DNA of 64,000 nucleotides from Phenylobacterium sp. (GCA_018001015.1 JAGNIV010000012.1:39906-103905), one strand, 5' to 3'; counted from the first letter of the stretch, positions 45,566-52,737 are shown. Numbers and translations are program-made. The notes: generated from the sequence alone by a model not told the origin.

Positions 45566-46452
45566 CAATGCTCCGCCTTGGGGTCTGGCGCCCTCGGCGG
45601 GGCCAGCACGCGGGCGACCTCGCTCTTCCAGCTCACCTGGACACTGGCCCTCAGCCGCGCGGGTTCGCCGTCCAGCACGGCGGGAATGCCGCTCGACGCC
45701 CAGAGCCGCGCCTGGCGGCAGGCGATGGACTGCACCGCCGGGTCGTCACGCCAGTCGCCCATGACGCTGGCGAGGCCGATTCGCAGCGCCTCAGCCACGC
45801 CGGCCGGATCGAGGGCCGCAGCCTCCAGGAACTGGTCATCATCCTTGAGGGCCCTCGAAGCGATGGGACACATGAAGGTCATGGCCTCGGCCTTGCCGCG
45901 CGTGGCCCCGTCCAGGCTGTAGCGCAGCCGGCCAGAGAAGGCGCGGCGCCAGGCGCGGCGGGCGCGGTGGAAGGCGATCAGCGGCCGGCCCTCGCGCACC
46001 GCCTCGCGCGCGGGCGCCAGCAGGGCGCCCGAGCCGAGGATGGCGGCGACGAGGAACAGCCGGCCGTCCACGATCCCGCCGCCCAACGGGCGTTCCACGC
46101 CGTGCTCCAGGGTGTCGCGCAGGGCAGCCTTCCAGTCGGTGGTTCCGTAGACCGCCTTGGGCAGCATGTTCATGGTGCCACCCGGCAGCGGCGCGATCCG
46201 AGGGCCATGCATGCCACAGAGCTCCGCAGCAGCCCGGGCGGTGCCGTCCCCGGCCAGGATCACCAGCAGGTCCGGCCCCCGGTCGATGGCGGCCTGCAGA
46301 CAGGCCGAGAGCTCACCGTTCTCCGGCACGCAGACATTCGTTTGGCCGCCGAACTCCGCCAGGATGGCGCGCGCTTCTTCTGGAGCGCCTGGACCGACAC
46401 TGCCCGAGGCGGTGTTGGCGATCAGTTCGATGCTGCGGATGTTCGCCCCCAT
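45565..46452 (-). CDS. Diacylglycerol kinase family (YegS-like) lipid kinase
   Basis: A 295-residue protein with the DAGK catalytic fold: ELIANTASGSVG at the start, the nucleotide motif VILAGDGTARAAAEL near residue 65 and IAPLPGGTMNMLPKAVYG. The gap between GGDGT-like and PGGTxN motifs is normal. It would phosphorylate diacylglycerol or a related lipid. The motif reads AGDGT where most have GGDGT. It is followed, with overlap, by a phosphoesterase. Confidence 0.88.
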   Translation of the reverse strand: MGANIRSIELIANTASGSVGPGAPEEARAILAEFGGQTNVCVPENGELSACLQAAIDRGPDLLVILAGDGTARAAAELCGMHGPRIAPLPGGTMNMLPKAVYGTTDWKAALRDTLEHGVERPLGGGIVDGRLFLVAAILGSGALLAPAREAVREGRPLIAFHRARRAWRRAFSGRLRYSLDGATRGKAEAMTFMCPIASRALKDDDQFLEAAALDPAGVAEALRIGLASVMGDWRDDPAVQSIACRQARLWASSGIPAVLDGEPARLRASVQVSWKSEVARVLAPPRAPDPKAEH

Positions 46453-46459
46453 GAAAGCC

Positions 46460-46777
46460 TCAGCTTTCCGTCTGGCGGAAGGTCTTGGTCCCTAGGTCGC
46501 GGCCGGCGTCCATCACCACGGGCTGGGCGCGTTCGGTGGCCACGGCCAGGCCATGATCGACAATGCCGCCGCCGCGAGCAAACGAGCCTTCCTTGGCGGC
46601 CAGGATCAGGACCACGGCGCCCACCAGGGCGACGGCGAAGGTCAGGGTCATCATGATCGGGTGACGCTTGCGCGCCTTGCGCTCGTCGCGGCGGCCGCGG
46701 GCATAGGCGTCCTGGACCTCGCGCTCGTCAGTCGCCAGGCTCGGGCTCGAAATCGGGGTGCGGCGTTTCCACAGCAT
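46460..46777 (-). CDS. Small single-pass membrane protein with EcfG promoter
   Basis: A 105-residue protein: charged N-terminus (MLWKRRTPISSPSLATDEREVQDAYARGRRDERKARKRHP), a transmembrane segment (MMTLTFAVALVGAVVLILAA, about residues 43-62), then a polar C-terminal tail. I do not recognise the family. An exact EcfG promoter lies 36 bp upstream on the same strand, so it is probably part of the stress regulon. It may be co-transcribed with the DAGK and phosphoesterase genes, which follow 7 bp later. Confidence 0.75.
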   Translation of the reverse strand: MLWKRRTPISSPSLATDEREVQDAYARGRRDERKARKRHPIMMTLTFAVALVGAVVLILAAKEGSFARGGGIVDHGLAVATERAQPVVMDAGRDLGTKTFRQTES

Positions 46778-46812
46778 GGTCGTGGCCTTCGGTCGCGGAT
46801 GGGGACTCACGA

Positions 46813-46837
46813 AACGGTGGAGGCTGTTAGGGGTTCC
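46813..46837 (-). promoter_or_regulatory. EcfG-type promoter (minus strand)
   Basis: On the - strand GGAAC (46833-46837), 16 bp, CGTT (46813-46816), 36 bp upstream of the 46777 start. Confidence 0.78.
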
Positions 46838-46942
46838 GGGCGGGAGCCCGGGAAACGCCAAGCGTCGCCATGCGTTGCCCCTGTGGATGGCTATGCCACG
46901 GCGCTAGGCTATGGTGGCGGCTGGTTCGAAGAGGGTGTGCTC

Positions 46943-47401
46943 ATGACGATGGTTCGTGGACTTGGCGCGGCGGTTCTGGTGGTGGCCATCCTGGGGGCGG
47001 GCTGCACGACAATGACCAGCGCGCGCGACCGGATCGTCAAGCGTGAGGCGAGCTGCGGCGACGTCACCGTCGACATCTATTTCGAGCCTGACTCCGCCGA
47101 GGTCACCAAGGAAGGCCGCGCCGTTCTGCGCGCCGCCGCCGATCAGGCCAAGGGCTGCCAGGTGGACAAGGTGCTGGTGATGGGCTTGGCCGACGCCGCC
47201 GGCGCGCCGGGCGCCAACCTGGAGCTTTCCAGGCAGCGCGCCGCAGCGGTCACCAAGACGCTGACAGCCATCGGACTGCCGGTCGGCGACATCGATCTGA
47301 GCGCCGCGGGCCAGACCGGGTCCGTCACCGCCGCGGGCGATAACCGGCCCCTTCGCCGTCGCGCCGATGTCACCCTGAAGCTGTCGACGCCCCGAAAATA
47401 G
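46943..47401 (+). CDS. OmpA-family lipoprotein
   Basis: A 152-residue protein. Signal peptide with lipobox (VVAILGAGC, lipidated Cys near residue 21), then an OmpA-like peptidoglycan-binding domain: VDIYFEPDSAEVTKEGRAVL, VMGLADAAGAPGANLELSRQRAAAV and RPLRRRADVTLKL. It is outer-membrane anchored by lipid and attached to peptidoglycan through the OmpA domain. Start at MTMVRGLG; the frame upstream is not coding. Divergent from the small membrane gene at 46777. Confidence 0.87.
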   Translation: MTMVRGLGAAVLVVAILGAGCTTMTSARDRIVKREASCGDVTVDIYFEPDSAEVTKEGRAVLRAAADQAKGCQVDKVLVMGLADAAGAPGANLELSRQRAAAVTKTLTAIGLPVGDIDLSAAGQTGSVTAAGDNRPLRRRADVTLKLSTPRK

Positions 47402-47432
47402 CGCGGGCTCGCGCAGAGGACGCAAAAAGAAG

Positions 47433-47517
47433 GGCGGCTCCGGGGAGAGCCGCCTTGAAGGTATGCACATCGAGATTGGGGGGTGCGAAGGCGGCAGGCC
47501 GGCGTGTGCGCCGGCCT
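47433..47517 (+). terminator. Two successive hairpins after the OmpA gene
   Basis: Stem 1: GGCGGCTC / GAGCCGCC (47433-47440, 47447-47454) with a 6 nt loop, followed by only TT. Stem 2: AGGCCGGCG / CGCCGGCCT (47496-47504, 47509-47517) with TGTG loop. Neither has a proper T-run, so termination is uncertain. Confidence 0.4.
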
Positions 47518-47603
47518 CAAGTCGGGGGGGCGTCGCCGCCTTCGCAACTATCAAACTCACCCGCGATTCCTTGGTTCCCGCTCCGCGCGCGTTTTTTCCG
47601 AAT

Positions 47604-47930
47604 TTATTTCGCCTCCAGATCCACCGCCGGCATGGAGTCGAACTCCGCCTTGCTCAGGGGGATAACGAAGCGGTCGCCCTCAGGGCTCAGGGCCTTGTAG
47701 GGCAGGCTGCGAGGGCCGGCGGCCCGCGCGCCCTTCGGCTGCACCAGCACCTGCAGCGGACGGCCGTCGGCGCCGGTGATCACCTTGGCGATCGTCCCGA
47801 GCACCGCGCCATCGGCGGCGCGCACCTCACGCCCTTCCAGGGCTGAGCCTTGGGCTGAGGCAAGGTTCGCGACGGCGAACATAAGACCGGCGGCGAGGCC
47901 GGCGGCGAGAACGTGTCTGGGCTTGATCAT
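47604..47930 (-). CDS. Secreted PRC-barrel domain protein
   Basis: A 108-residue protein: signal peptide (KPRHVLAAGLAAGLMFAVANLASAQ), then a PRC-barrel-like domain (SALEGREVRAADGAVLGTIAKVITGADGRPLQVLVQPKG). Start set at ATG 47930. PRC-barrel domains bind other proteins or RNA; secreted versions are common in alphaproteobacterial stress regulons. No exact EcfG promoter precedes this one. Confidence 0.8.
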   Translation of the reverse strand: MIKPRHVLAAGLAAGLMFAVANLASAQGSALEGREVRAADGAVLGTIAKVITGADGRPLQVLVQPKGARAAGPRSLPYKALSPEGDRFVIPLSKAEFDSMPAVDLEAK

Positions 47931-48005
47931 GGTGCTCAATAGATGGGGAGGCCGTGACCTCATTGCGACCATCTTGCGCCGGCGCACCTGAACCGTCGAT
48001 GAGCG

Positions 48006-48030
48006 GGAACAGCAGAACGACTATGGCGTT
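48006..48030 (+). promoter_or_regulatory. EcfG-type promoter for the 48078 gene
   Basis: GGAAC (48006-48010), 16 bp, CGTT (48027-48030), 48 bp before the start codon. Confidence 0.78.
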
Positions 48031-48077
48031 TGCCAGATGCGGGCGTCCGGTCCGCGCCAGAACTCGGGGGTCCCCCA

Positions 48078-48281
48078 ATGATCCGCAACTTTGACGCGTC
48101 CGATGAGATCGTCCTCTTCACCACGCCAAGCCCACACCAACGTCAGGCGCGCCGCCGCTCGGCCGCCATCGCGGTGATCGTCGCGATCGCCTTCGCCGGC
48201 GGTCTGATCGGCCAGCTCAGCACGGCGCGTGACGCCGCTGGCCCGGTTCCCCCTGGTCCATTCAGTTATTTCCCGCACTAG
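48078..48281 (+). CDS. Small single-pass membrane protein, stress-controlled
   Basis: A 67-residue protein, MIRNFDASDEIVLFTTPSPHQRQARRR followed by a transmembrane segment (SAAIAVIVAIAFAGGLIGQL) and a short Pro-rich tail. No family recognised. It is preceded by an exact EcfG promoter and followed 19 bp later by another small membrane-protein gene; the two probably form a stress-induced operon ending at the 48589-48617 terminator. Confidence 0.72.
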   Translation: MIRNFDASDEIVLFTTPSPHQRQARRRSAAIAVIVAIAFAGGLIGQLSTARDAAGPVPPGPFSYFPH

Positions 48282-48300
48282 GTAACAAGGAGCCACCCCC

Positions 48301-48567
48301 ATGGCCGTCCTCTCCCGCCATTCCGACCACCCTATCCTCAACGCCACCCGCGCCCGCCAGGGCCGGTTTGGCCGGCACGTCTTCTGGGTGCTGCTGGTCT
48401 CCACCGCGCTGGCCGCCATGGCCCTGTTCGGCGCCTGGACCTGGCAGGCCGACAACCTGGCCTCCACCGAGGTGAACAACGCTCGTCAACCCGCCGACGC
48501 CCAGGCCTTCAAGATGGGCGCCCCGGCCGAGGGCACGCTGCAGACCGCTCCGGACGCTCCACGCTAG
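48301..48567 (+). CDS. Small single-pass membrane protein, second gene of stress unit
   Basis: An 88-residue protein with a basic N-terminus (RHSDHPILNATRARQGRFGRH), one transmembrane helix (VFWVLLVSTALAAMALFGAWTW, about residues 27-48) and a polar, Pro/Ala-rich extracytoplasmic tail. AAGGAG precedes the ATG. Not assignable to a family. Its position after the 48078 gene and before a strong terminator marks it as the end of the stress-controlled unit. Confidence 0.72.
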   Translation: MAVLSRHSDHPILNATRARQGRFGRHVFWVLLVSTALAAMALFGAWTWQADNLASTEVNNARQPADAQAFKMGAPAEGTLQTAPDAPR

Positions 48568-48588
48568 GTCTCGCGCGCCTTTGAATGC

Positions 48589-48617
48589 AAAACGGCCGCC
48601 CGATGGGCGGCCGTTTT
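48589..48617. terminator. Bidirectional terminator
   Basis: Perfect 13 bp inverted repeat AAAACGGCCGCCC / GGGCGGCCGTTTT with a GAT loop. It gives a T-run on both strands between the convergent small membrane genes. Confidence 0.9.
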
Positions 48618-48638
48618 CATGTCCGGCGTCCGGCGTGC

Positions 48639-48812
48639 TTACAGCACCGACTGGCCCCGCACCGCGCGCAGGACGAAGCTGGCCACCAGCAGCACCAGGA
48701 AGAGCGCAAACAGCACCTTGGCCACGGTGGCCGCAAGGCCGGCCAGGCTCATGAAGCCCAGAAAACCCGCCACGATGGCGAGGACGGCGAAGGTCAGGGC
48801 CCAACCCAGCAT
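48639..48812 (-). CDS. DUF1328 small membrane protein, second copy
   Basis: A 57-residue protein with two transmembrane helices: MLGWALTFAVLAIVAGFLGF and TVAKVLFALFLVLLVASFVLRAV, ending RGQSVL. It is a clear paralogue of the protein at 44435-44605 (MLSWALTF..., [10 protein letters not shown]...). CGGGAG lies 10 bases before the start. Unlike the first copy I found no exact EcfG promoter upstream. Confidence 0.88.
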   Translation of the reverse strand: MLGWALTFAVLAIVAGFLGFMSLAGLAATVAKVLFALFLVLLVASFVLRAVRGQSVL

Positions 48813-48911
48813 CAGATCTACTCCCGAAACGTTGCGCGCCCGTTCGCGGACGCCTCGACACGAAAACGCCGGCGCGAGGCCGGCGTTCCGCTCAAGCTCA
48901 GGCTCGGGAGA

Positions 48912-49706
48912 TCAGGCCGCTTGCTTGGCGTTCCGGGGATGGAAGAACAGGGCCTGGCCGATCGCCGCCTTCACCGTTTCCGGCTGGAAGGGCTTGGTGA
49001 TCAGGAAGGTCGGCTCCGGGCGCTCGCCGGTCAGCAGGCGTTCGGGGAAGGCGGTGATGAAGATCACCGGCACGTCGTATCGCGCCAGGATGTCCTTGAC
49101 GGCGTCAATGCCGGAAGACCCGTCGGCCAGCTGGATATCGGCCAGGACCAGGCCGGGGACCTTGCGGTTGACCGCGTCCACCGCTTCGGTGCGAGTGGCG
49201 GCGATGTCGACCACCGTGTGGCCAAGCTCAGTGACCAGGGCCTCGATGTCGGCGGCGATCACCGGCTCGTCCTCGATGATCAGGACGTCGGTGGCCAGTT
49301 CGGCGTCGATCTCCTGCTGGGCTTCGCTGATCAGGTTTTCGACCTCGGCGAAGTCGGCGCCCAGGATCTGGGCGGCCTCCGACGGCGTGAAGCCCTCCAG
49401 CGCGGTAAGCAGGAAGGCCTGGCGCGACCGGGGCGCGATCCGCATCAGGCGGCCGCTGGCGTCGTCGCTGGTGACCCCACCGTCGCGGGGCTCAAGCTTG
49501 GCGCCCGTGCTCAGCCAGATGGCGTGGAAGACATGATAGAGGGCCACGCGGGGCGTGAAGTTGGCCTCCAGAACCCGCTCGCCCGCGGCCAGCGCTTCCA
49601 GCGCGACCCGGACGTAGTGGTCGCCAGTGGTCTGATCCCCCGTCAGCGCGCGGGCGTAACGGCGCACATAGGGCAGATGGGGCGCCAATCGGGCTAGCAG
49701 ACTCAA
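48912..49706 (-). CDS. phyR: General stress response regulator PhyR
   Basis: A 264-residue anti-anti-sigma response regulator. An N-terminal EcfG-like sigma domain (LARLAPHLPYVRRYARALTGDQ... to residue ~130, including TPSEAAQILGADFAEVENLI) is followed by a receiver domain with phosphoacceptor Asp190 (LVLADIQLADGS). When phosphorylated it sequesters NepR and frees EcfG. I start it at a TTG at 49706, with GGGAGG 8 bases upstream, because this reproduces the family's MSLLARLAPHLP N-terminus. It is divergent from nepR-ecfG, with its own EcfG promoter. Confidence 0.95.
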   Translation of the reverse strand: MSLLARLAPHLPYVRRYARALTGDQTTGDHYVRVALEALAAGERVLEANFTPRVALYHVFHAIWLSTGAKLEPRDGGVTSDDASGRLMRIAPRSRQAFLLTALEGFTPSEAAQILGADFAEVENLISEAQQEIDAELATDVLIIEDEPVIAADIEALVTELGHTVVDIAATRTEAVDAVNRKVPGLVLADIQLADGSSGIDAVKDILARYDVPVIFITAFPERLLTGERPEPTFLITKPFQPETVKAAIGQALFFHPRNAKQAA

Positions 49707-49782
49707 GGTGGTACCCTCCCCGTTTAGGAACACGCGACCGCTCCGGGAAACCTCCGCGGCAGCGCTCACCTATAGCGCCGGA

Positions 49783-49807
49783 AACGTCGCTGTGGGGAAC
49801 CGGTTCC
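49783..49807 (-). promoter_or_regulatory. EcfG-type promoter of phyR
   Basis: On the - strand GGAAC (49803-49807), 16 bp, CGTT (49783-49786). Its -35 overlaps that of the divergent nepR promoter in the palindrome GGAACCGGTTCC. Confidence 0.88.
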
Positions 49808-49821
49808 CTAAAGTCTGCGTT
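49796..49821 (+). promoter_or_regulatory. EcfG-type promoter P1 of nepR-ecfG
   Basis: GGAAC (49796-49800), 17 bp, CGTT (49818-49821). Divergent from and interlocked with the phyR promoter. Confidence 0.88.
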
Positions 49822-49833
49822 TTGTTCATCCTG

Positions 49834-49944
49834 GAGCGCATTAGGGTTAGGTGGAATCCGTTTGACCCACTTGATGCGCCCTACGCTTTTGAAGCTAGAG
49901 CCTTTTTGAGCACACCAGTTGATTTCATCCAATCCTGACGGGCT
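49834..49944 (+). repeat. Twin-hairpin repeat family, copy 3 (degenerate)
   Basis: About 110 bp, homologous in reverse complement to 50834-50950: GAGCGCATTAGGGTTAGGTG at one end, a spacer ending in TAGAGCC, and a TGATTTCATCCAATCCTGACGGGCT end. It lies within the nepR 5' leader between promoters P1 and P2, so would be present in the P1 transcript. The terminal CTAG boundaries are degraded. Confidence 0.75.
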
Positions 49945-49960
49945 ATCGGGGCCTGGCATG

Positions 49961-49985
49961 GGAACCGGAATCGGAGCGGGGCGTT
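49961..49985 (+). promoter_or_regulatory. EcfG-type promoter P2 of nepR-ecfG
   Basis: GGAAC (49961-49965), 16 bp, CGTT (49982-49985). A transcript from it would begin near 49992, after the in-frame TTG at 49984, which argues for an internal ATG as the nepR start. Confidence 0.72.
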
Positions 49986-50043
49986 GACGGGCGACGATGA
50001 CCAATCGAGGGGGCAAGCGCCGCGTAAGCGGAGCGCCGAGGAC

Positions 50044-50232
50044 ATGATTGAACACACACCCACTGAGGACCGGCGGAAGGTCTCCGCCGCCCTCGACGAA
50101 GCCCGGCTGCGTCAGCAGGCGATCGGCGCGCGGCTGCGCCAGATGTTCGACGAAGTGGTCAATGAACCGGTGCCCGACGAGTTTCTCGATATCCTTCGCA
50201 AGGCTGACAAGCGTTCCTCGGAGAGCAGCTGA
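50044..50232 (+). CDS. nepR: Anti-sigma factor NepR
   Basis: A 62-residue anti-sigma factor (82 residues if the TTG at 49984 is used). The core ALDEARLRQQAIGARLRQMFDEVVNEPVPDEFLDILRKAD is the NepR two-helix motif that clamps EcfG. NepR releases the sigma factor when phosphorylated PhyR binds it. Its stop overlaps the ecfG start, ensuring balanced synthesis. I prefer the ATG at 50044 because a second EcfG promoter ends at the TTG, and the extra 20 residues are not part of the NepR fold. Confidence 0.92.
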   Translation: MIEHTPTEDRRKVSAALDEARLRQQAIGARLRQMFDEVVNEPVPDEFLDILRKADKRSSESS

Positions 50233-50837
50233 TGGCGGGGGACAACTCCAAGAACGCCAGCCGGACGCCGGTGGAGGAGGAGGCGTTCAAACGTGAGTTG
50301 GTCAAGCTGATCCCCCACCTGCGCGCCTTCGCCCGCACCCTGGCCGGGGAGCCGGCGGGGGCCGACGACCTGGCTCAGGACGCCATGATGAAGGCCTGGG
50401 ACGCCCGCAACTCCTTCCAGATGGGCACCAACATGAAGGCCTGGACCTTCATGATCCTGCGCAACCAGTTCTATTCCGAGAAGCGCCGCTCCTGGCGCCA
50501 GAGCCAGCTCGACCAGGAGGCCGCCGAGCGCACCCTCGTGGCGGTGGACGATCCCGAGGCGCCCGTCGCCCTCGATGAACTGCGCCTTTCTCTGGCCATG
50601 CTGCCCGCCGAACAGCGCGAAGCCTTGGTGCTGGTGGGGGCCGGGGGCTTCGCCTACGAGGAAGCCGCCGAGATCTGCAACTGCGCCGTCGGCACCGTGA
50701 AGAGCCGGGTCAGCCGCGCACGGCGCGCCCTGCACGCGATCCTCGACGACGGAGCCTATGAGCGCGATGGTGGAGCCGCCGGCGACGCCATGCGCTCCAT
50801 CCTCGCGGATGCGGAGCGCCTCTCAAGCGCCCGCTAG
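50232..50837 (+). CDS. ecfG: General stress sigma factor EcfG (SigT-like)
   Basis: A 201-residue ECF sigma factor of group ECF15. Region 2 (LIPHLRAFARTLAGEPAGADDLAQDAMMKAWDARNSF) binds core polymerase and the -10; region 4 (LPAEQREALVLVGAGGFAYEEAAEICNCAVGTVKSRVSRARRAL) has the helix-turn-helix for the GGAAC -35. It starts inside the nepR stop. It recognises the eight promoter matches in this region, including its own two. The TAG stop lies in the CTAG starting a repeat. Confidence 0.95.
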   Translation: MAGDNSKNASRTPVEEEAFKRELVKLIPHLRAFARTLAGEPAGADDLAQDAMMKAWDARNSFQMGTNMKAWTFMILRNQFYSEKRRSWRQSQLDQEAAERTLVAVDDPEAPVALDELRLSLAMLPAEQREALVLVGAGGFAYEEAAEICNCAVGTVKSRVSRARRALHAILDDGAYERDGGAAGDAMRSILADAERLSSAR

Positions 50838-50950
50838 GGCCTTTTAGGATCAGATGGAATCATCTGATCCGTCCAGAAAGGCTCTAATTCAAAGAGGTAG
50901 AGCGCGTCGGAGGGGTTAACCGGTTTCCACTTAACCCTAACGCGCTCTAG
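50834..50950 (+). repeat. Twin-hairpin CTAG-bounded repeat, copy 4 (intact)
   Basis: 117 bp bounded by CTAG at both ends (50834-50837 and 50947-50950). Hairpin 1 has GGATCAGAT / ATCTGATCC, the spacer TAATTCAAAGAGG, and hairpin 2 has TAGAGCGCGT / ACGCGCTCTA. The first CTAG holds the ecfG stop codon. It is an inverted counterpart of 49834-49944, so nepR-ecfG is bracketed by inverted copies, and it ends 15 bp before phyK. Confidence 0.85.
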
Positions 50951-50965
50951 GCGACGGGCTGGTAC

Positions 50966-52690
50966 ATGATCAATTCCCCATGGGGTTCACTGTCGACAAT
51001 CCGGGTGCGCCTCACCGCCGCGCTGGCGGCCGCCCTGTTGCCGGTGCTGATCCTCGGCGCCGTCCAGTCCTCCCTGGCCTTCCGCCGCGAAGGCGAGATC
51101 GTGCGGCAGAACCTCGCCGCTGCGGCCGAGCGCAGCGCCGCCACGGCGCGGGCGCGGATGGAGGCCGCCGATATCCTGCTGGAGACCCTGGCGCCCGCCT
51201 CCGTCGGCTTCCAGTGCGCCCAGCGGCTGGCCGAGGTGACCCAGCGCATTCCCGGCTATGCGAATCTGATCCGCTTCGACCGCCGCGGCCGCGTGGCCTG
51301 CGCGGCCCACGATGTTCCCATCGACCTCATTCGCGGCGAGCGGCCCTGGTTCCAGCAGCTCCGGAAGGGCGACAACCTGGTGGTCACCCGTGACCCCGGC
51401 GCGATCTACGCCAAGCAACCGGTGATCCTGGCCGCGGTGCGCGCCTCCGATCCCACGGTCGGCTTCGACGGCGCCCTGGTGGCGGTGATCTCCCTGCAAA
51501 GCCTGGCCCCGCGCCTGGCCGACCGCTCCCTTCCCGCTGAAGCCGAGGTGGCCCTGGCCGACGATCAGGGCCGCTACATGAACTTCACCGACGGCCAGGC
51601 CTTCCCCGCCCTGCCCTCCGCCTGGCGGGCCAAGGCCGACGCCAGGGGCTCGGTGGTCTGGTACGCCAAGGACCGTCGCGGCGACACCAGGGTCTATTCC
51701 GCCGCGCCCCTGGTGGGCGACGATCTCTATGTGATCCTGTCGGCCAGGGCGGAAAGCCTGTTCTCCTGGGCGCGGCTCAATCCCCTCACCGGCCTGCTGT
51801 TCCCGATTCTAGCCTTCGTCCTGGCCCTGCTGGCGGTGCTGGTGGTGACCGAGCGCGTGGTGATCCGCTGGATCGCCTATCTGCAAAGGATCGCGGCCCT
51901 CTATGCGCGGGGCCGGCTCACCGTCCGCCCGGTCCAGGCCGAGCAGGCGCCGCCGGAAATCCGCGACCTGGCGGAGACCCTGGAACAGATGGCCGACGCC
52001 ATCGTCGGGCGCGACGCCACCCTGCGCGACAACCTGGCCCAGAAGGATGCGCTGATGCGCGAGATCCACCACCGGGTGAAGAACAACCTGCAGGTCATCT
52101 CCTCCCTGCTGAACATGCAGCAGCGGGCGCTCACCGACCCCGCCGCCCAGGCGGCCATGTCCGACACCCGCCAGCGGATCACAGCGCTCGCCCTCATCTA
52201 CCGCGCCCTCTACCAGGGCCCGGATCTCAAGCGGGTGGACCTGCGGCCCTTCCTGGAGGAGCTCACCGCGCAACTGCTGTCCGCGGACGCCCTGCGCGGC
52301 CCCCCCGTGAAGACCGAGATGCACGTCGATGCCCTGGTCATCGACCCTGATCGCCTTGCGCCGCTCGCCCTGTTCGCCGTCGAAGCCATCACCAACGCCC
52401 AGAAGCACGCCTTCTCGGGTCGGGGCGGCACGCTCACCGTGACCTTCAAGGTTCACGGCGACGAGGCGGTGCTGGACATCAGCGACGATGGAACCTCGGG
52501 CGAAGAGGTGCTCAACGCCTCAGGCGTCGGCCGCACCTTGATGACCGCCTTCGCACGTCAACTGCGCGGACGAACCGAGCTGGTGCGTGACGAAACCGGC
52601 GGCGTGACGGTCCGCCTGATGTTCCCGACGCCGAGCGTGGAAAATACAGTGAAGCCTGAGCCCCAATCAGGGAACCAGGCGGCAGCCTGA
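50966..52690 (+). CDS. phyK: Sensor histidine kinase PhyK-like (HisKA_2)
   Basis: A 574-residue membrane kinase: an N-terminal transmembrane segment (residues ~12-35), a periplasmic Cache/dCache-like sensor (about 40-265), a second transmembrane segment (residues ~275-298), a HAMP-like linker, and a HisKA_2 core with phosphoacceptor His369 in IHHRVKNNLQVISSLLNMQ followed by an HATPase domain (AITNAQKHAF). PhyK phosphorylates PhyR in Caulobacter. Its location next to ecfG supports that role. It contains an EcfG promoter at its extreme 3' end for the next gene. Confidence 0.9.
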   Translation: MINSPWGSLSTIRVRLTAALAAALLPVLILGAVQSSLAFRREGEIVRQNLAAAAERSAATARARMEAADILLETLAPASVGFQCAQRLAEVTQRIPGYANLIRFDRRGRVACAAHDVPIDLIRGERPWFQQLRKGDNLVVTRDPGAIYAKQPVILAAVRASDPTVGFDGALVAVISLQSLAPRLADRSLPAEAEVALADDQGRYMNFTDGQAFPALPSAWRAKADARGSVVWYAKDRRGDTRVYSAAPLVGDDLYVILSARAESLFSWARLNPLTGLLFPILAFVLALLAVLVVTERVVIRWIAYLQRIAALYARGRLTVRPVQAEQAPPEIRDLAETLEQMADAIVGRDATLRDNLAQKDALMREIHHRVKNNLQVISSLLNMQQRALTDPAAQAAMSDTRQRITALALIYRALYQGPDLKRVDLRPFLEELTAQLLSADALRGPPVKTEMHVDALVIDPDRLAPLALFAVEAITNAQKHAFSGRGGTLTVTFKVHGDEAVLDISDDGTSGEEVLNASGVGRTLMTAFARQLRGRTELVRDETGGVTVRLMFPTPSVENTVKPEPQSGNQAAA

Positions 52691-52695
52691 CCGTT
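52671..52695 (+). promoter_or_regulatory. EcfG-type promoter for the entericidin gene
   Basis: GGAAC (52671-52675), 16 bp, CGTT (52692-52695). It straddles the phyK stop codon and lies 43 bp before the entericidin start. Confidence 0.8.
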
Positions 52696-52737
52696 CGTCT
52701 CCCGCAAGTTCAACCACTCCTCGGGGAGATACCCATT

